From Paulownia fortunei (Eukaryota; Streptophyta; Magnoliopsida; Lamiales; Paulowniaceae): a DNA stretch of 64,000 nt. The stretch covers positions 6,069,278 to 6,133,277 of the forward strand of contig CM033110.1 of assembly GCA_019321725.1 (NCBI GenBank), in the 5' to 3' direction. The notes beneath the pieces are model-generated. The model worked only from the letters and a program-made list of their open reading frames with translations. It had not been told where the DNA came from and did not search any database. The position numbers were made by a program, and so were the translations under genes. Position 1 is the stretch's first letter, and every line of letters begins with the position of its first letter. This document shows, piece by piece, positions 24,487-36,429 of the stretch.

Positions 24487-27400
24487 TCAATCCGATTTTC
24501 TCCAAACATAGTTGCGCTGGGCATGCCAAGCAGTCGAGTAAGCTGAAAGTGCTGAACCTGTCTTGAAAATGAAATGCTTGGCCAGACCTATGCTTTTCTG
24601 TGCTGCAAGCCATAAGGTCCAAAAGAATCCAATCCAACCTGATTTGGGCATGAACAACAAAACATATCATCGTATAGCTTCACCATGAGTAAAAACAAGC
24701 ACAACATACTTCTTTTACTGGACAGCCTAACTTTGATCTATCTTATCATACATGTACAATGAGAGAATGCTTATGTCAGCTGGATCAGATGCCAAACCAA
24801 CTGAGTGACAACTATCCCCAGCCACTGCAAGTTTTAAATGGAATTTATTTAATATTTTGAAATGATATTCCGCCCCATTGACAGAACTTATGACAATAAG
24901 GCCATCTTTGCCACTTAAGTCTCCATAACAGAACTAAGAAAATGCAACCTGTTACCCCTCTTCCACTTCTTTCCCAATCTCCTCATTTCAATAAGCCTTT
25001 AATGATTGTTGAATGGGCAAAAAAGTACTTTTCCAAAGTCATGGAGAGGAAGATGCATGGTTGTGAAAGGCTCTGGGCGCATTCAGTTGAATATTACTGT
25101 CTTAAAATTGCTTTCAATATTTAGTCAAATGTTGACGAGAACTTAGATTAAAATGTTTTTCTTGCCCAAATAATTTACTATTAACTCCATAGAAAATATT
25201 TCGAGGAATTTTAACTTACAGCTTTACACCAGTTGTCATCTCAAGATTACTGTTAAATTAGCATTGAAATGCAAGATTTGCATTACTAATGGTCATACAT
25301 GTGTATGTTTGTGTTTCCGAACATGTATATAAAATGTCAACCACCACACCACCTACATCCTAACTGCTGGTACGGATACAAAATATGTAGCCTCCTTCCT
25401 CCACCTCTTCTCCTGGCTGTGCTTGTAGCTAAGAATGAGGGAGTGTGATTAGTATATGGAGGTATAAAAAACACAGTTTAATACGACTCTACTAATATGG
25501 GTTTCTTTCTATTTTGGCTGCCTAAAAATCAGAATACACTTGATCTATGGGCATTTCCCAAGGATAATGCCATAAAGTTAAAACGAAAGAAGGGATGACA
25601 GTACCCAGCTGTTGCGGGAAAAAAGAGGAAGATGAAAGCCAAGTTTTTCCTATGCATAAATCATAGTAACATAAGCTATCATGACTACTTGGAGAGCCTT
25701 TCCCCAGAAATTCATTAGTAAAGCATAATTCATATGAGTACTATGTGGTACTGATTGCTGTTGAATAAATGTCTGCTCAAATTATGGTGTATGCAAAAAC
25801 AATAATTTCCATGCTCTATTTTGTTGTGTGCAATATGGTAATAATTTTAAAATGGCTGTATGAATTGAAAAAACATAAGATCCCCAAACACAGAAAACAA
25901 TTATTAATAAAGCATACCTTCACAGAGAAGTTACAGAAACTTGAGATTTTATATGCTGAAAAAGCTAAACTTGAGAATCAGACACTGAAACAATGCTTAA
26001 AAATGCTGAATGAGTAAACTTGCACACAGAAAATTTCTGAAAGTAGAGTATCACTTCATAGAACTGCGAACAAAAATCAAATCAAATTTCTGCCCGTAAG
26101 TTGTATGTGGTGCAACTAATAGTACAATCTAGTGTAATGTGAATGGTACCAGCTTAAAATCACATAATAAAAGACAAATATCATAACTATTTTGATATGG
26201 TCACATAGACTGTTTTTCAAACTTATGTGATGATTATTATCATGCCTTATAATTTCTTCATTTATTGCTTGCTCAAAAACCACAATATTACATACATGCT
26301 AGCGCTATCAAAAAGGATCCGACTTGATTTCATCTATTTTTTTTCTTTTGCAACATTATCAAAAGAGTCGCAGTCACATGTCAAAGAGCATCAAAGTCCA
26401 AAACCTCAAAGCAGAATAATGGAAAACCATAAGAAAACAATGCCATTACCTGTAGCAATAAGGACAGCAATAATAGCAGAAATTGTTGCTGTGGAGATCA
26501 CAAATACAGCTACAGATAATACCCCAACATAAATGGCAGTAACGCAGACAAAGAAGAGAGCCAAGAATCCTCCTGCTGCTGCTAAAGACATGACAAGAGA
26601 AATGACAACAGCATTGATGGTTGCCGCAGCAAAGAAAAGCATAAAGACTAACAATCCTGCCAAGGTGAGAAGAGCAATTGTCCCTGCCTGCGACAAGTAT
26701 CAGCATTATTACAAGAGAACATTACAAGAACAAACCAAAAGAAAAACGATATATAACTGCCAACTTCACATAAATAGAATATTATATGATTATGTCCAAC
26801 ATAATAGTACGGTATCGAGAATGAACAATAGAACCTACCACAAACCTATTTGTTGGATGAAGCAATGATGGATCATTGCTTTGGGTGAGAATTAGTGAAG
26901 ATATGCTTAAGTGACAAAGAAGACTACAGTACCTTCGAAATTTTCTCTTCTAGAAAATCAGAATCTATGAAAGATAGAGCACAGAAAAATAATGCGATGA
27001 AGATTCCAGACGATCATCCAAACATACAAAACAAAAGGCCAAGTGCTTTTAGAAGCCATTAACAGAAAAATGGATCTGCAGAAATTGTAAAGACTATCAA
27101 AGACCAGAAGAAAGCAAAGAGTAATCTCAGATGGTCAGTACCACAAGTAGCATGCCAACAAAAAGACTTTATAGCCATTGGCTAGATGCAATTCTGTAAA
27201 CAGCCTTCGTTTAATTTCCCCAAATCAAAGAAGTCAGCAAGCAATCTCAAAGTTAAGGAGATTAATTCCAAGAAACTATTAAGGAAGAAGAAATTGAGAA
27301 CATTTTATATAACTTTACAATAAAATACAAAGTGGCTTTCTCTATATAGCAAAGGAAAGGTTGAGGGATAAGGGAAATTGAGCAAAAACATATAATGCCC

Positions 27401-29165
27401 TCCCCACCAGCCCAAGAAGATGTGAACTAGAGGAAAAAGAATTTATTGTTTTGACTCTTCCTTTCCTGAATATTTCTGCTGTCTCAATTAGCCATTGCAC
27501 AGATAATAATGATATTTATGGTTCTAGTAATTACTTCTTAACAAGTCAGACTTTATTAGAAAGGATAAACCATGTACGAGAAGTGTAAACATCAGATTCT
27601 TAGTATCCATCACTCAGAAACTGTAAAAAAGAAACCTATCAAAGGGCCCACAAATGTTGGGATGGGATGCTTCAGAGCAACAAAAAACATTTACTATCCG
27701 TTTTCCATGCCTCCAACAATTTTTTGGGACAATCCTCTAGAATTACCAGATGATGCTGATGGCACCTAGTTCCATGAGCTCATAAGTTGGCTTTCAGTAA
27801 ATAAAACAGCCAAATTAACTCCAAGAAAGCTATAAACCAGGCTCCATAGCATGTTATCCACTTTGAAAGATATAAAAACTGGCCACATTTTTTCAAATCC
27901 CTTGAACTAGGACAAACAATGCTTGTTCTTCCTCTCCTCCTTAGGAAGAATGCGCTAGAATCTCTCAGAGTTGTCATCAAAGATATGCACTCTCCAGGGT
28001 ATACTTTACTTCATGGACCATCTTCCAACAAACTGCCACTCTTGTCCTCAACACCAAAAAAGAAAAAATGGCTTAACAGAGGATTCATATCCTCACCATG
28101 GTTCAACTAAATCGTATCTTTAAAAGAACCCCTTAAATACAGCATCTTCAAGTTTCTTTAAATTCTTAGTTTATGGTTCAAATGGTAAAAGCCCTTGGTA
28201 TCACAATCATGCTTAATAAATTGAGTTTGTGATTGGCAATAGTAAAATTGGGATCCCCAAGGGAAGTCAGTGAAATTTAGTTCCAGTTTACTTTTCTAAA
28301 TGCAAGTGTAAAGCACAACTTTCTCGTCACAAAACATAGCACTGATTTATAATTCTTCGCTGCACCATGATTTCAATGTCTTTGCATTCCAATTCATGCC
28401 TGTAACATACTATCACAGAGAAAAGCGGAAAGGATAGCTTTAGCAGGTTTTACACAACTTCAAGATAAATAAATATGCCAGTTTGACAATACAGATTCTC
28501 AGCCTCAAGGCCCCCAACATAACAACAGAATGATTAACCACAAAAAACTCCCTATCAAATACTAGTAAAATACTGAGCCAACAAAAACTTTTCAGTTAGT
28601 ACTACGTTTTGGAAACAATATCGGAAACGAAAAAAGAAAAAGAAACTAACATGCAGCTCAAACTTCACAAGATCTAGGTACGGCCCACATAACATTGATG
28701 TCAAATAAAGAAAAATCAACAAATTCCTCGAAAACCTTCAGTAATTTTTCCAAAATCAATATTTAATTTGTCCAAAAGAGAAACAAGATGAAATTTAGTT
28801 TTCAATACAGTTCCTTTTTTCCTTTTCAATTTCCGGAGGACAACGAGTAAAAGACCATAGCAAAATAGACTAACAGAAACAATGAGAAGGGCGCGAAGAG
28901 GGCTGCCGCGGCGAGTCCAGAGGAGAACATGGCGAACGGTGTTCCTGGAAGCATCGCGAAACAGAGGAATATTATCAGAAAGGGAGGCTTTCATCCTTTG
29001 CAGCAGAGAAGCAGAGGAACTGGGATCCGGGAAGAAAATCGCATCGATCAAACGGTTGAGAATGGTGTAAAGGGTCAGCTCTTGCGTTTGTTCTGCACTA
29101 TAATCGCCAGCCGCCTCCACAATCAAGACTCCATTGGGCTTTTTAGTAGCATTATCTTCCGCCAT
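24487..29165 (-). CDS. Three-exon plant membrane protein gene, 226 aa (possible LDIP-like)
   Basis: Exons on the minus strand are 29165-28875, 26687-26450 and 24638-24487 (stop TGA). Introns begin GT (28874, 26449) and end AG (26688-26689, 24639-24640); phases 0 and 1 join into one frame: IVS|AGTIALL, then LIAT-G|WIGFFW. The start ATG has a good context (AAAAATGGCGG). The protein has a hydrophilic N-terminus with TLYTILNRLIDAIFFPDPSS (residues 31-50). A near-continuous hydrophobic region spans about residues 91-190, with helix-breaking AAAGG in the middle, and the tail is basic and aromatic (HAQRNYVWRKSD). This is a conserved plant-type protein by my recollection of the family. My best guess is a relative of LDAP-interacting protein, a lipid-droplet factor (Arabidopsis At5g16550), but that is memory, not evidence. 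It has no oleosin proline knot. It could equally be an unnamed ER or plastid membrane protein. No stops or frameshifts in the exons, so probably functional. Confidence 0.88.
24639..26449 (-). other. Intron 2 of the three-exon gene
   Basis: About 1.8 kb, from donor ACAG|GTAATG to acceptor CAAATCAG|GTTGG. AT-rich, and the open frames inside are chance. I see no transposon domain in it. Confidence 0.85.
26688..28874 (-). other. Intron 1 of the three-exon gene
   Basis: About 2.2 kb, from donor TTTCT|GTTAGT to acceptor TTGTCGCAG|GCAGGG. If unspliced, the frame reads on from exon 1 to a stop at 28716, giving a 149-residue product that lacks most of the hydrophobic core. No recognisable gene or element inside. 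Confidence 0.85.
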
Positions 29166-29425
29166 TTTTCACTCTCGGTTGTGGTTTTCGTACTTTACCT
29201 GAGTACTTGACTAGTAACAGTGAGGCAGAAAGTGGTAGATGAGCATCGATTGGTGAGTAAATTTGATTGGTCGATTGATCGAAGGAAGAAAAGAGTGGGG
29301 GGTGGGGGTGGGGAGGGGGTTGTAGACTGCATAGGGATTTGACAGATAGGCTTCGGACGCGTAGACCGAGAGGATCTGCCATGTTGGCCGCACCAACTAT
29401 ATGAATATTCCATTCTTTTTATCAA
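29166..29425 (-). promoter_or_regulatory. 5' leader and probable core promoter of the three-exon gene
   Basis: Pyrimidine-rich leader upstream of the ATG at 29165. It holds a C-rich tract (the complement of G-runs at 29297-29319) and upstream ATGs at 29382, 29396 and 29425. A weak TATA-like ATATAG lies near 29397-29403 and another AT-rich block near 29415-29425. Depending on the real transcription start, the upstream ATGs may or may not be in the mRNA. The start site cannot be fixed from sequence alone. Confidence 0.45.
29297..29319 (+). other. Four-run G-tract with single-base loops (G-quadruplex motif)
   Basis: Runs of G6, G5, G4 and G5 separated by T, T and A. This meets the strictest G-quadruplex pattern and stands out in a very AT-rich window. 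It lies on the template strand of the leader of the gene read from 29165, so the transcript carries the complementary C-runs. Confidence 0.9.
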
Positions 29426-30212
29426 CTAGGTAATTTTATTGAAGATTTTTGCTCAAATTCTGTCTACTTAAACCCTTATTTTGTAATTAGTTATTTTCGT
29501 TAGAGTGTAAAATTATAGTGTTATTCACTTATTTTGTAATTTATATGGGTTTAATTGAACCCGACTTGAGCTAATCCCCGTATTTATTTAGATTTATTTA
29601 CTTGCTTACATTCCATTTGCTTTGAATTAGAATTTAAATTGCAACTAAGTTAATTATGATTTGTATAATTTTCGTATGGGAAAGGGAAAAGTAAGCAAGT
29701 GAAAATAGACAGTTTTTTTGAGCAATGAACCTAAGTTCTAGTCATAAGTCACACAAACCTAAAAAAGAAAGTGAAAATATTTTTGTTTCAAAATAAAGGG
29801 TTATATACAACTTATTCCCTAGCGCCCCTTTGCTAAGATTGATAAGAGTTCAATAGATGGGAATACCTACCTAATTTATTATTTACTTGAATCCGTTAGG
29901 CCCATTTGAAGGGAGTAACCCCGTATGCAATTAAGGCCCTCCTTGTTTATGGATCATACTTAGGAGATGTGATGTATGATCTAAATAAAAGGTCCGGTCG
30001 ACATTAATGTATATATGAACAAAATTACCCCATGTATATATAAAGAGCTTTAAAACCCTAATGTGCTATCAAATTACCCTTATACTTTAAAATAACAATA
30101 TATTTTATGAAGTTTGATTAACTAAATTAAACTAAATTATTTATATGTATAATATACATAAATAATAACTATAATAATAAATACAATATATACATGTAAT
30201 AATTGATATATC
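29426..30212. other. Intergenic AT-rich DNA upstream of the gene
   Basis: No gene seen. A GGCCCTCCTTGTTTATGGATCA block near 29935 resembles a hAT- or Harbinger-type MITE end, but I could not find a matching inverted end. It abuts the Sirevirus-like LTR at 30213. Confidence 0.5.
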
Positions 30213-30449
30213 TATTAGGATCAATTTGCATAGATTTTGATGATGAGTATGTTAGTTTAGGATTGACCTCCTAAATTTTTTGAAATATTTTTTATTTATT
30301 TAGCATTTAAGTAAATGCTACGCTACTTGGGCAGTGCTTGAAGAAGAAGACTTAGCTTATGAACATAAAATGTGAAAAAGAAGTGTTGACGATCAGAAGT
30401 TGAAGAAATAAGATAGGGGCTTTTGACCTTCAAAGAAAAACGCTCTATA
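30213..30449 (+). repeat. 5' LTR of the Sirevirus-like element, left part
   Basis: Starts TATTAGGATCAA, matching TATTAGAATCAA at 47739, and shares TTTTGATGATGAGTATGTTA and GTGCTTGAAGAA blocks with the 3' LTR. Relative to the 3' LTR it lacks about 480 bp near 30396. It ends at the TSD CTATA (30445-30449) of the nested Copia. Confidence 0.85.
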
Positions 30450-32553
30450 TGTTGGGATCGCATAACCATGGCACCCTAAATGCAGCGGAATATAAAATTT
30501 TAACATACATGCATCAAATATATAATTGGGTCTTGAGTTCGTAGCGATTGCATTGATTATGCGTAATTAAAAATAAATTGATACCCCAAAAAATTCAAAG
30601 GTTAAATGAATTATACATAAATTTAATTTAATGAAAAACAATCCAAAACCATTTTAGAAAATTGTCAATCTCCAAACCCCGTGGGTAGAATTTGCCAAGA
30701 TCTCCAAGTGTTGATCCTCTAAATACTCACTCACAATTCAGCCTATGCTAGTAGTCTAAAATTTGATAATTTGTATCTAAGTATATGTGTGGGTTTTGGA
30801 ACAAATGTAATTCACTATTTACTATTGGTGTTTGATCAATCCTTAATTTAACTGGTATAATAAGAACTGATCAAAAACTAGGAGAAGAAAAAGATTTTTT
30901 TCATCTTTGAGGGAGAGAGAGATTTTGCAAAAAATATTTCTTGCAATTTTCGGCCATATAAGGGGCTTTTATAACTCCCCTATCTTCCATCATATGGCAA
31001 CAATCCAAGTCCAACTTGGATTCTAAAAGGTAAGTCTTTCGTCCCCTTTCCACGTATTGAATAAATATGGTAAGTCTTTAATTATAAATTAAAGACATAA
31101 GGTAAGTCTTTGATTCCAAGTTAAAGATTTATAGTAAGTCTTTAATTCTATCCAGACTTAATCTCGTAGTTAATGTTTGAATTTAACTCTTAGTTAAATT
31201 CCTCATGGGTTTTCTACAAGCCTATACTCAATAAACCTTGGTCCAAAATAATTGAACTCAATTTAATTGATCTAATTAATTAAATTAATTCATTCAATTA
31301 ATTATAAAGGCCCACAATAATTAATTATTCAAAATAATTGAATACTTGTTCGATGATGGACCATCTAATTCAATTAAGTCAATTAATTAATTGAATAAAT
31401 TCAACACTTAAAATAATTAAATTTTATATAATTAATCAAATTATATAATTATAATCCAACTCTTAGATTAATTACTTAGACAAGAAATGAGCTTCTCTGA
31501 GTAAGTGTGTGACCCTTTAGGTTCACTCATATGCTAGTAGTATGCCTATAACTCTTGTGATTTAATTGAATAATTAATATTTTATTTATTCTTGCATAAT
31601 TAATTACATTAATTAATCATCTTGAAATTAACATTTTAATTCCAAGAACCTCGCAAATCATGGTCAGCATCTACCAACACACCATGAAGACCTAGACATA
31701 AGTGAAGGTGGTGAATCTTTTCAATTACAAATATTGTGCAAGTTCGATTCTTACGTCAACTAATCTCCCGATCAAGCCTAGGATGTAGATTATTAGTTGA
31801 AACCCTAATAGCTCAATTCTATTGAAACATTCTTAGTATCTTAATTCGTTGATACTAATTAAGAAATCCATTTCCTAATTACTCACCCTAACAATAACCA
31901 TGGATTTCAGAATCAAGTAAAGTAAAATTATAGGAGATTCGCCTTCATCTAGATAGGTGACGTATCCTTTGTTGACCACTCATTAATCCCTATAAACAAA
32001 GATGATGCACCAAAAATATCCTTTTTATGATTATCATGCAATAAGAGAATAAAGAAAAGTACATCATGTTGAGAATGTGATTACAATAGTACTTCAAGTC
32101 AAAGGACTATATTATACACTTATCATAATGATTAAAAACTTCCCATTTGACAATTATATTTCCTTGGGAATTTTTGGTGGGATTGTTTAGTGAATTTTTT
32201 TTCCAGCTAGCATCCACATATATGCACTACTGTCACAACATAGGTGTCTATAGAATGAAGCACACTCCTTTCGAGCATGCATCATATGTGCAAGTCTTAA
32301 ATAGGCTAGTCAATGTCCCATCTTAAAAAGTCTTCAACTTGAAACTAGTTTAAGATCACAAATATAGAGGCATATCCCATGATTACCATCCTATGCGTAA
32401 CTATGCCCCGCAGTTATCTACAGACTTCATCTAATTTTAATAACATGAAGTTTAAGATAAAGATTTCCTTTTGTAATGTTTAATAAAAAAAGATAGTCTA
32501 TTATAAGATTATAATAGCAACCACTAATTGACTCATCGAATACTACTCTAACA
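30450..32553 (-). repeat. 3' LTR of the complete Copia element
   Basis: 2104 bp, co-linear with 38110-40163. The plus-strand start TGTTGGGATC corresponds to TATTAGGTTC in the other copy. The end CTACTCTAACA adjoins the polypurine tract. Confidence 0.93.
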
Positions 32554-32575
32554 AACTCCCACTTCCCTTAGAACC
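32554..32575 (-). other. Polypurine tract of the complete Copia element
   Basis: Minus strand CTAAGGGAAGTGGGAGTT directly before the 3' LTR primes plus-strand DNA synthesis in LTR elements. Confidence 0.8.
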
Positions 32576-32579
32576 AATT

Positions 32580-34330
32580 GCCTTTGTACTTGAGGTCTAT
32601 TTTCTCAAGATGTCTATCAAACACTCCTTATGTAAGGGTTTTGTTCAGTAGGTCTACTATATTTTATGCTGAGGTAACCTTCTCCACTTTAATATTACCT
32701 CTACTAACGATTTATTGACTCAAATGGTTTTCCCTCATTGTGTGCTTGGATCTTTAACAAGACATTGGCTCATTTGCTTACGCTCTAGCCCTGTTGTTAT
32801 CGCAATACACAAATATTAGATCAACAATAACCAGAACTACACCTAACTCTTAGATGAAGTTTTTCATCCAAACAACTTCTTTTGCAGTATCACATGCTGC
32901 AATATATTCAGTCTCGATAGTAGAATTCAGAATCATCTCTTGCTTGGAACTCTTCCAGGTAACTGTACCACTCTTTATAGTGAATAGAAATCTGGACATA
33001 GACTGTAATCATCCACTTCAAACTAAAAATTAGAATCAGTATCGCATTCTACTTTCTACCCTCCATTATTGTAAACTAAGAAAATATCCTCAATTTTTCT
33101 CAAGTACTTCAAGATGTTCTTTATAATGATCCAGTTTTGATCGTATAGATTGGACTGATATCCACTCGTAACACTCAAAGCATATGCGACATTAGGCCTT
33201 ATATATAGCATTATTTGCATAATGTTTTCTATAGCGGATGTATAAGGTGCGTGAGCCATCTTTTCTCTTTCCTCTGAAGTCTTTAGGGAGATGGACTTCA
33301 AAAGAGAAATTCCATGACTTATCAGCGAGTATTCTCTCATGATTTTCTCTATGCTGAACCTTTTTAGCACATTGTCTATGTACATTGATGGGATAATCCT
33401 AGCAACATTCTAGATCTGTCTCTATAAATCTTAATCCCAAATACATAGGATATTTCTCCCAAATCTTTCATGGAAAATTATAGACAACTAAGTTTTTATT
33501 GACTACAAAATTCCTACGTCATTCCAATGAGAATGTCATCATTATATAAAACCAAAAACATCACCACGCTTCCACTAACCTTCTTGTAAATGCATGGCTC
33601 ATCTATATTGTTCAGAAAACCAAACAAATTGATTGTCATGTTGAATTAGATGTTCTAACTACTTGATGTTTATTTGAGTCCATAAATGGATCTCTGGAGT
33701 TTGCAAACCTTTTGCTCAATCCCGTTGGACATGAAGGCTTCTAGTTGCCTCATGTAGATCTGATCTCTTCCTCAATATTTTCTTTGAGAAAAGAGGTCTC
33801 CACATCCATTTGCCATATCTCGTAGTCATAATACGCTGATATTGCCAGCAGTATATAAATGGACTTAAGCATCACAACTAGAGAGAAGGTTTCCTCATAG
33901 TCAATCCCTTGTTTCTAATTATAGCCTTTTGCATCCGGTCTAGCTTTATAGGTTACAACCTCCCCATTTACTCCAATATTTCATTTGTAGACTTATTTGC
34001 AGGTAATGGGAATAATTTTCTCTAGTGGGTCCACCAAGGTTCAAATATTGTTGGAGTACAAAGAGTCCGTTTCAGACTACATGGCTTCTTGCTAGTTTTC
34101 TGAATCAATGTCAGAGATTATATTATCATAACTCCTTGGATTGGTATGTAAAATAACATCCTCCTTGTTGTTCTCTAACAAAAGGCCATACCTTTCAAGC
34201 CACCTTGAGGTCCTTCCAAATCTCCTTAGAGGTTGTGTACTTGAAGTGTTAGAAGTTAAATGTTCAGTCACTATTGCCTCTTTTGGAAGTATTTGTGGCT
34301 CTTAAATTTCTTCAAACTCTATGACCTTGT
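32580..34330 (-). pseudogene. Copia reverse transcriptase and RNase H, decayed
   Basis: Minus-strand blocks: MANGCGDLFSQ-like (about 33790-33825), KVCKLQRSIYGLK (about 33680-33720), and a ruined active site where the family's YVDDILLIGND survives only as stops and WNDVGIL-like residues (about 33520-33560). Downstream, the open frame 33056-33385 holds SMYIDNVLKRFSIE, MAHAPYTSAI, RPNVAYALSV and ILKYLRKIEDIFLVY, the standard block between RT and RNase H in Copia. The RNase H tail (32580-33050) is full of stops. Confidence 0.87.
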
Positions 34331-34335
34331 GGTTT

Positions 34336-35346
34336 CTATCCAATAGAAAATTTTTCTCTAAGAATGTGGCATTCCTCGAGACAAACACCTTTTGTTCCGA
34401 GGGGGTCATTGAAGTAATACCCAATGAATTCCTTTGGGTACCCCACAAACTTACATAAGATGAATCTCGTATCCAACTTATCTCCCACTAGCTGCTTTAC
34501 ATAAGCGGGACACCTCCATACTCTACAATATTTGTAAGAGGGGCTTTTGTCATACCATATCTTATATGGTACTTTGGGCACCGACTTTGATGGCACTTTG
34601 TTGAGCAATAAAGCTGTCGTTTTTAGGGCATAGCCCTAGTATGAAGAAGGAAGCTCAGTGTAACTCATCATGGATCAAACCATGTTAAGCAAGGTTTGAT
34701 TCCTTTGCTTAGCTACCCCATTGAGTTAAGGCATGCTAGGTGGAGTCCACCGGAAGAGAATCCCATTCTCTCATAGATAATCAATGAACTCACTGCTCAA
34801 GTATTCTCTTCCTCGATCAGATTGAAAAATCTTGATATTTAGTCTAGTTCGCTTCTCTACCTCATGCCTGAATTCTTTGAATTTCTCAAAGGTCTCAAAC
34901 TTATATCTAATGAGATACATATACCCATACCTAGAATAGTAGTTGGTAAAGGTAATAAAGTAGGAATAGTTTCCTCGTGTACTAATACTTAGTGGTCCAC
35001 ATATATCTGATATCAAATCCTATTTGTCAGTGACTCGCTCCACTTGTTCAATAAATGATGATTTGGTCATCTTTTTCTTAAAGCAAAATTCACATGTTTG
35101 CATTTCTTCCATCTTCTTAAGGTCAAGAAGTGTCATCCTGTGAACTCTCTTCTTAAAGATATGACCTAATCTAGCATGCCACATGTATGTCAATGTTTGA
35201 TTACTTTGTTGAATATATAAGATGGAATTTTGGGGTTGAGTAGTATATAAATCATTTGTCAACATTCCCACATATAATAAAGAAAAATCAAGGTAAAGGG
35301 AACAACTTCCATCTTTTATTAGCAAACTAAAACCTTCTCTATCCAA
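34336..35346 (-). pseudogene. Copia GAG-pre-integrase and integrase, decayed
   Basis: The frame at 35020-35346 carries the H2C2 zinc-binding block: WHARLGHIFKKRVHRM, then CEFCFKKKMTKSS. The frame at 34771-35016 carries the integrase core with DICGPLS and QSDRGREYLS, so the first two acidic residues of the DDE triad are visible. The third is lost: the usual NGVAERRNRT reads NGVAKQRNQT (about 34690-34720), Glu to Lys, after two in-frame stops. The frame at 34336-34608 continues with LLNKVPSK, PYKIWY and FVGYPKE blocks. The enzyme would have integrated cDNA but cannot act here. Confidence 0.88.
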
Positions 35347-35368
35347 AATAAGAATAGAGTATTCTTCA

Positions 35369-35640
35369 TTATCTGGGAACGTAAAGATAATTATTTAAAA
35401 CTATTCTATTTTCACTGCCTAATGCTAAGTGGATAGTCCCTATGGCTAATGCAACAACTTTTGCTCTATTTCCCAGCCGAAAGATTGTCTCTCCTTCACT
35501 AAGCTCCTTGCTTCTTGTCATCACCTGCATGTTATTACATGAATGAGATCCATAACTGGTATTTAATACCCAATAAGCATCATTAATAGAAATGCTAACT
35601 TCAACAATGAACATATAAATAACCTTTCTGGCGAGACGCA
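35369..35640 (-). pseudogene. Copia aspartic protease, catalytic Asp lost
   Basis: Minus-strand WVLNTSYGSHSCN corresponds to the Copia family pattern WVLDTGCGSHIC. The catalytic aspartate is asparagine and the following glycine is serine. The rest of the domain (VGNRAKVVALAIGT-like block and LNNYLYVPR) is recognisable. The open frame upstream of about 35612 is an artefact of reading gag in another phase. Confidence 0.85.
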
Positions 35641-36428
35641 AGGTACTTCTTACAGTTCTTTCTCCAATGCCTCGACTTGCCGTAATAGTGGCATTTGTCA
35701 TTGGGTTCGGGACCTTTTTTAACTCCACCATCTGCCTTTAGCTTTTTGTTCTTCTTCGAGTAATACTTCCCCTTCCCTTTCGACTTGGTAGTCTTTGACT
35801 GGGAAGAAGATCCAACAAGCATGATAGGATTGTCCCTTTTCATGGTGGACTCAATTATCTTTAATACATTAACAAGCTCCAGGAGACTAGTCTCCATCTT
35901 GTGCAAGTTGATGTTAACCACGAAGAGTCAAATGAATTAGGCAGAGACTGCAAAACCAAATCCAAGTAGAGCTCATTGTCCATAATGACTCCCAAGGATT
36001 CAAATCTTTCAATGAGACCTTTTATCTGCAGTCCGTGCTCATGAACTAAAGAGCCCTCAACCGTAAACATCTAAAAAGCTCATTTGAGACAGAGTACCTT
36101 ACTTGACTCGTGTGTTCACCATACAACATTTGTAGGTGAAGCAGGATATTAGCAGCATGTGCCATACCCTTATGTTGTCTCTGAAATTCATTCAACATAG
36201 ATGCTAACTTTGAGCACCTAGCTTGCACATCATTGTTAACTTATTTACGATGTTCAACAAACCCCTCCTCAGTGGCATCCATCGAAGGTTCCGAAAGCAA
36301 CACAACATCGAAGACGTAAGCCTTATTTTTGGATTGAAAAATGATTCAAGGTTCCTCAGCCAATCAAAAAAATTCAAAGCAGTAAGTTTGTTGGTGTTCA
36401 AGATGGATACAAGTGGATTTTTAGCCAT
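35600..36428 (-). pseudogene. Copia gag, frameshifted
   Basis: Start chosen at 36428 (MAKNPLVSILNTNKLT), the usual beginning of gag in this type, rather than the upstream in-frame ATG at 36482. Recognisable blocks across three frames are NFFDWLRNL, the VLQSLPNSFD block (about 35925-35955) and a basic linker. The knuckle reads CHYYGKSRHWRKNC, where the second cysteine of CCHC is tyrosine. At least two frameshifts lie between 36204 and 35921. Confidence 0.85.
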
Positions 36429-36429
36429 T

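Noticed and set aside
26533..26868. 111-codon plus-strand open frame
   Set aside because: It is antisense to exon 2 of the minus-strand gene, and its lysine/alanine-rich composition is what the reverse complement of a hydrophobic exon gives.
28716..28874. Extension of exon 1 to a 149-residue single-exon protein
   Set aside because: A good GT donor at 28874 and a perfect in-frame match of the next exon make this intron sequence; the added residues look unlike the conserved core.
33056..33385. 109-codon frame as an independent gene
   Set aside because: It reads SMYIDNVLKRFSIE and RPNVAYALSV, the standard RT-RNase H connection of Copia pol.
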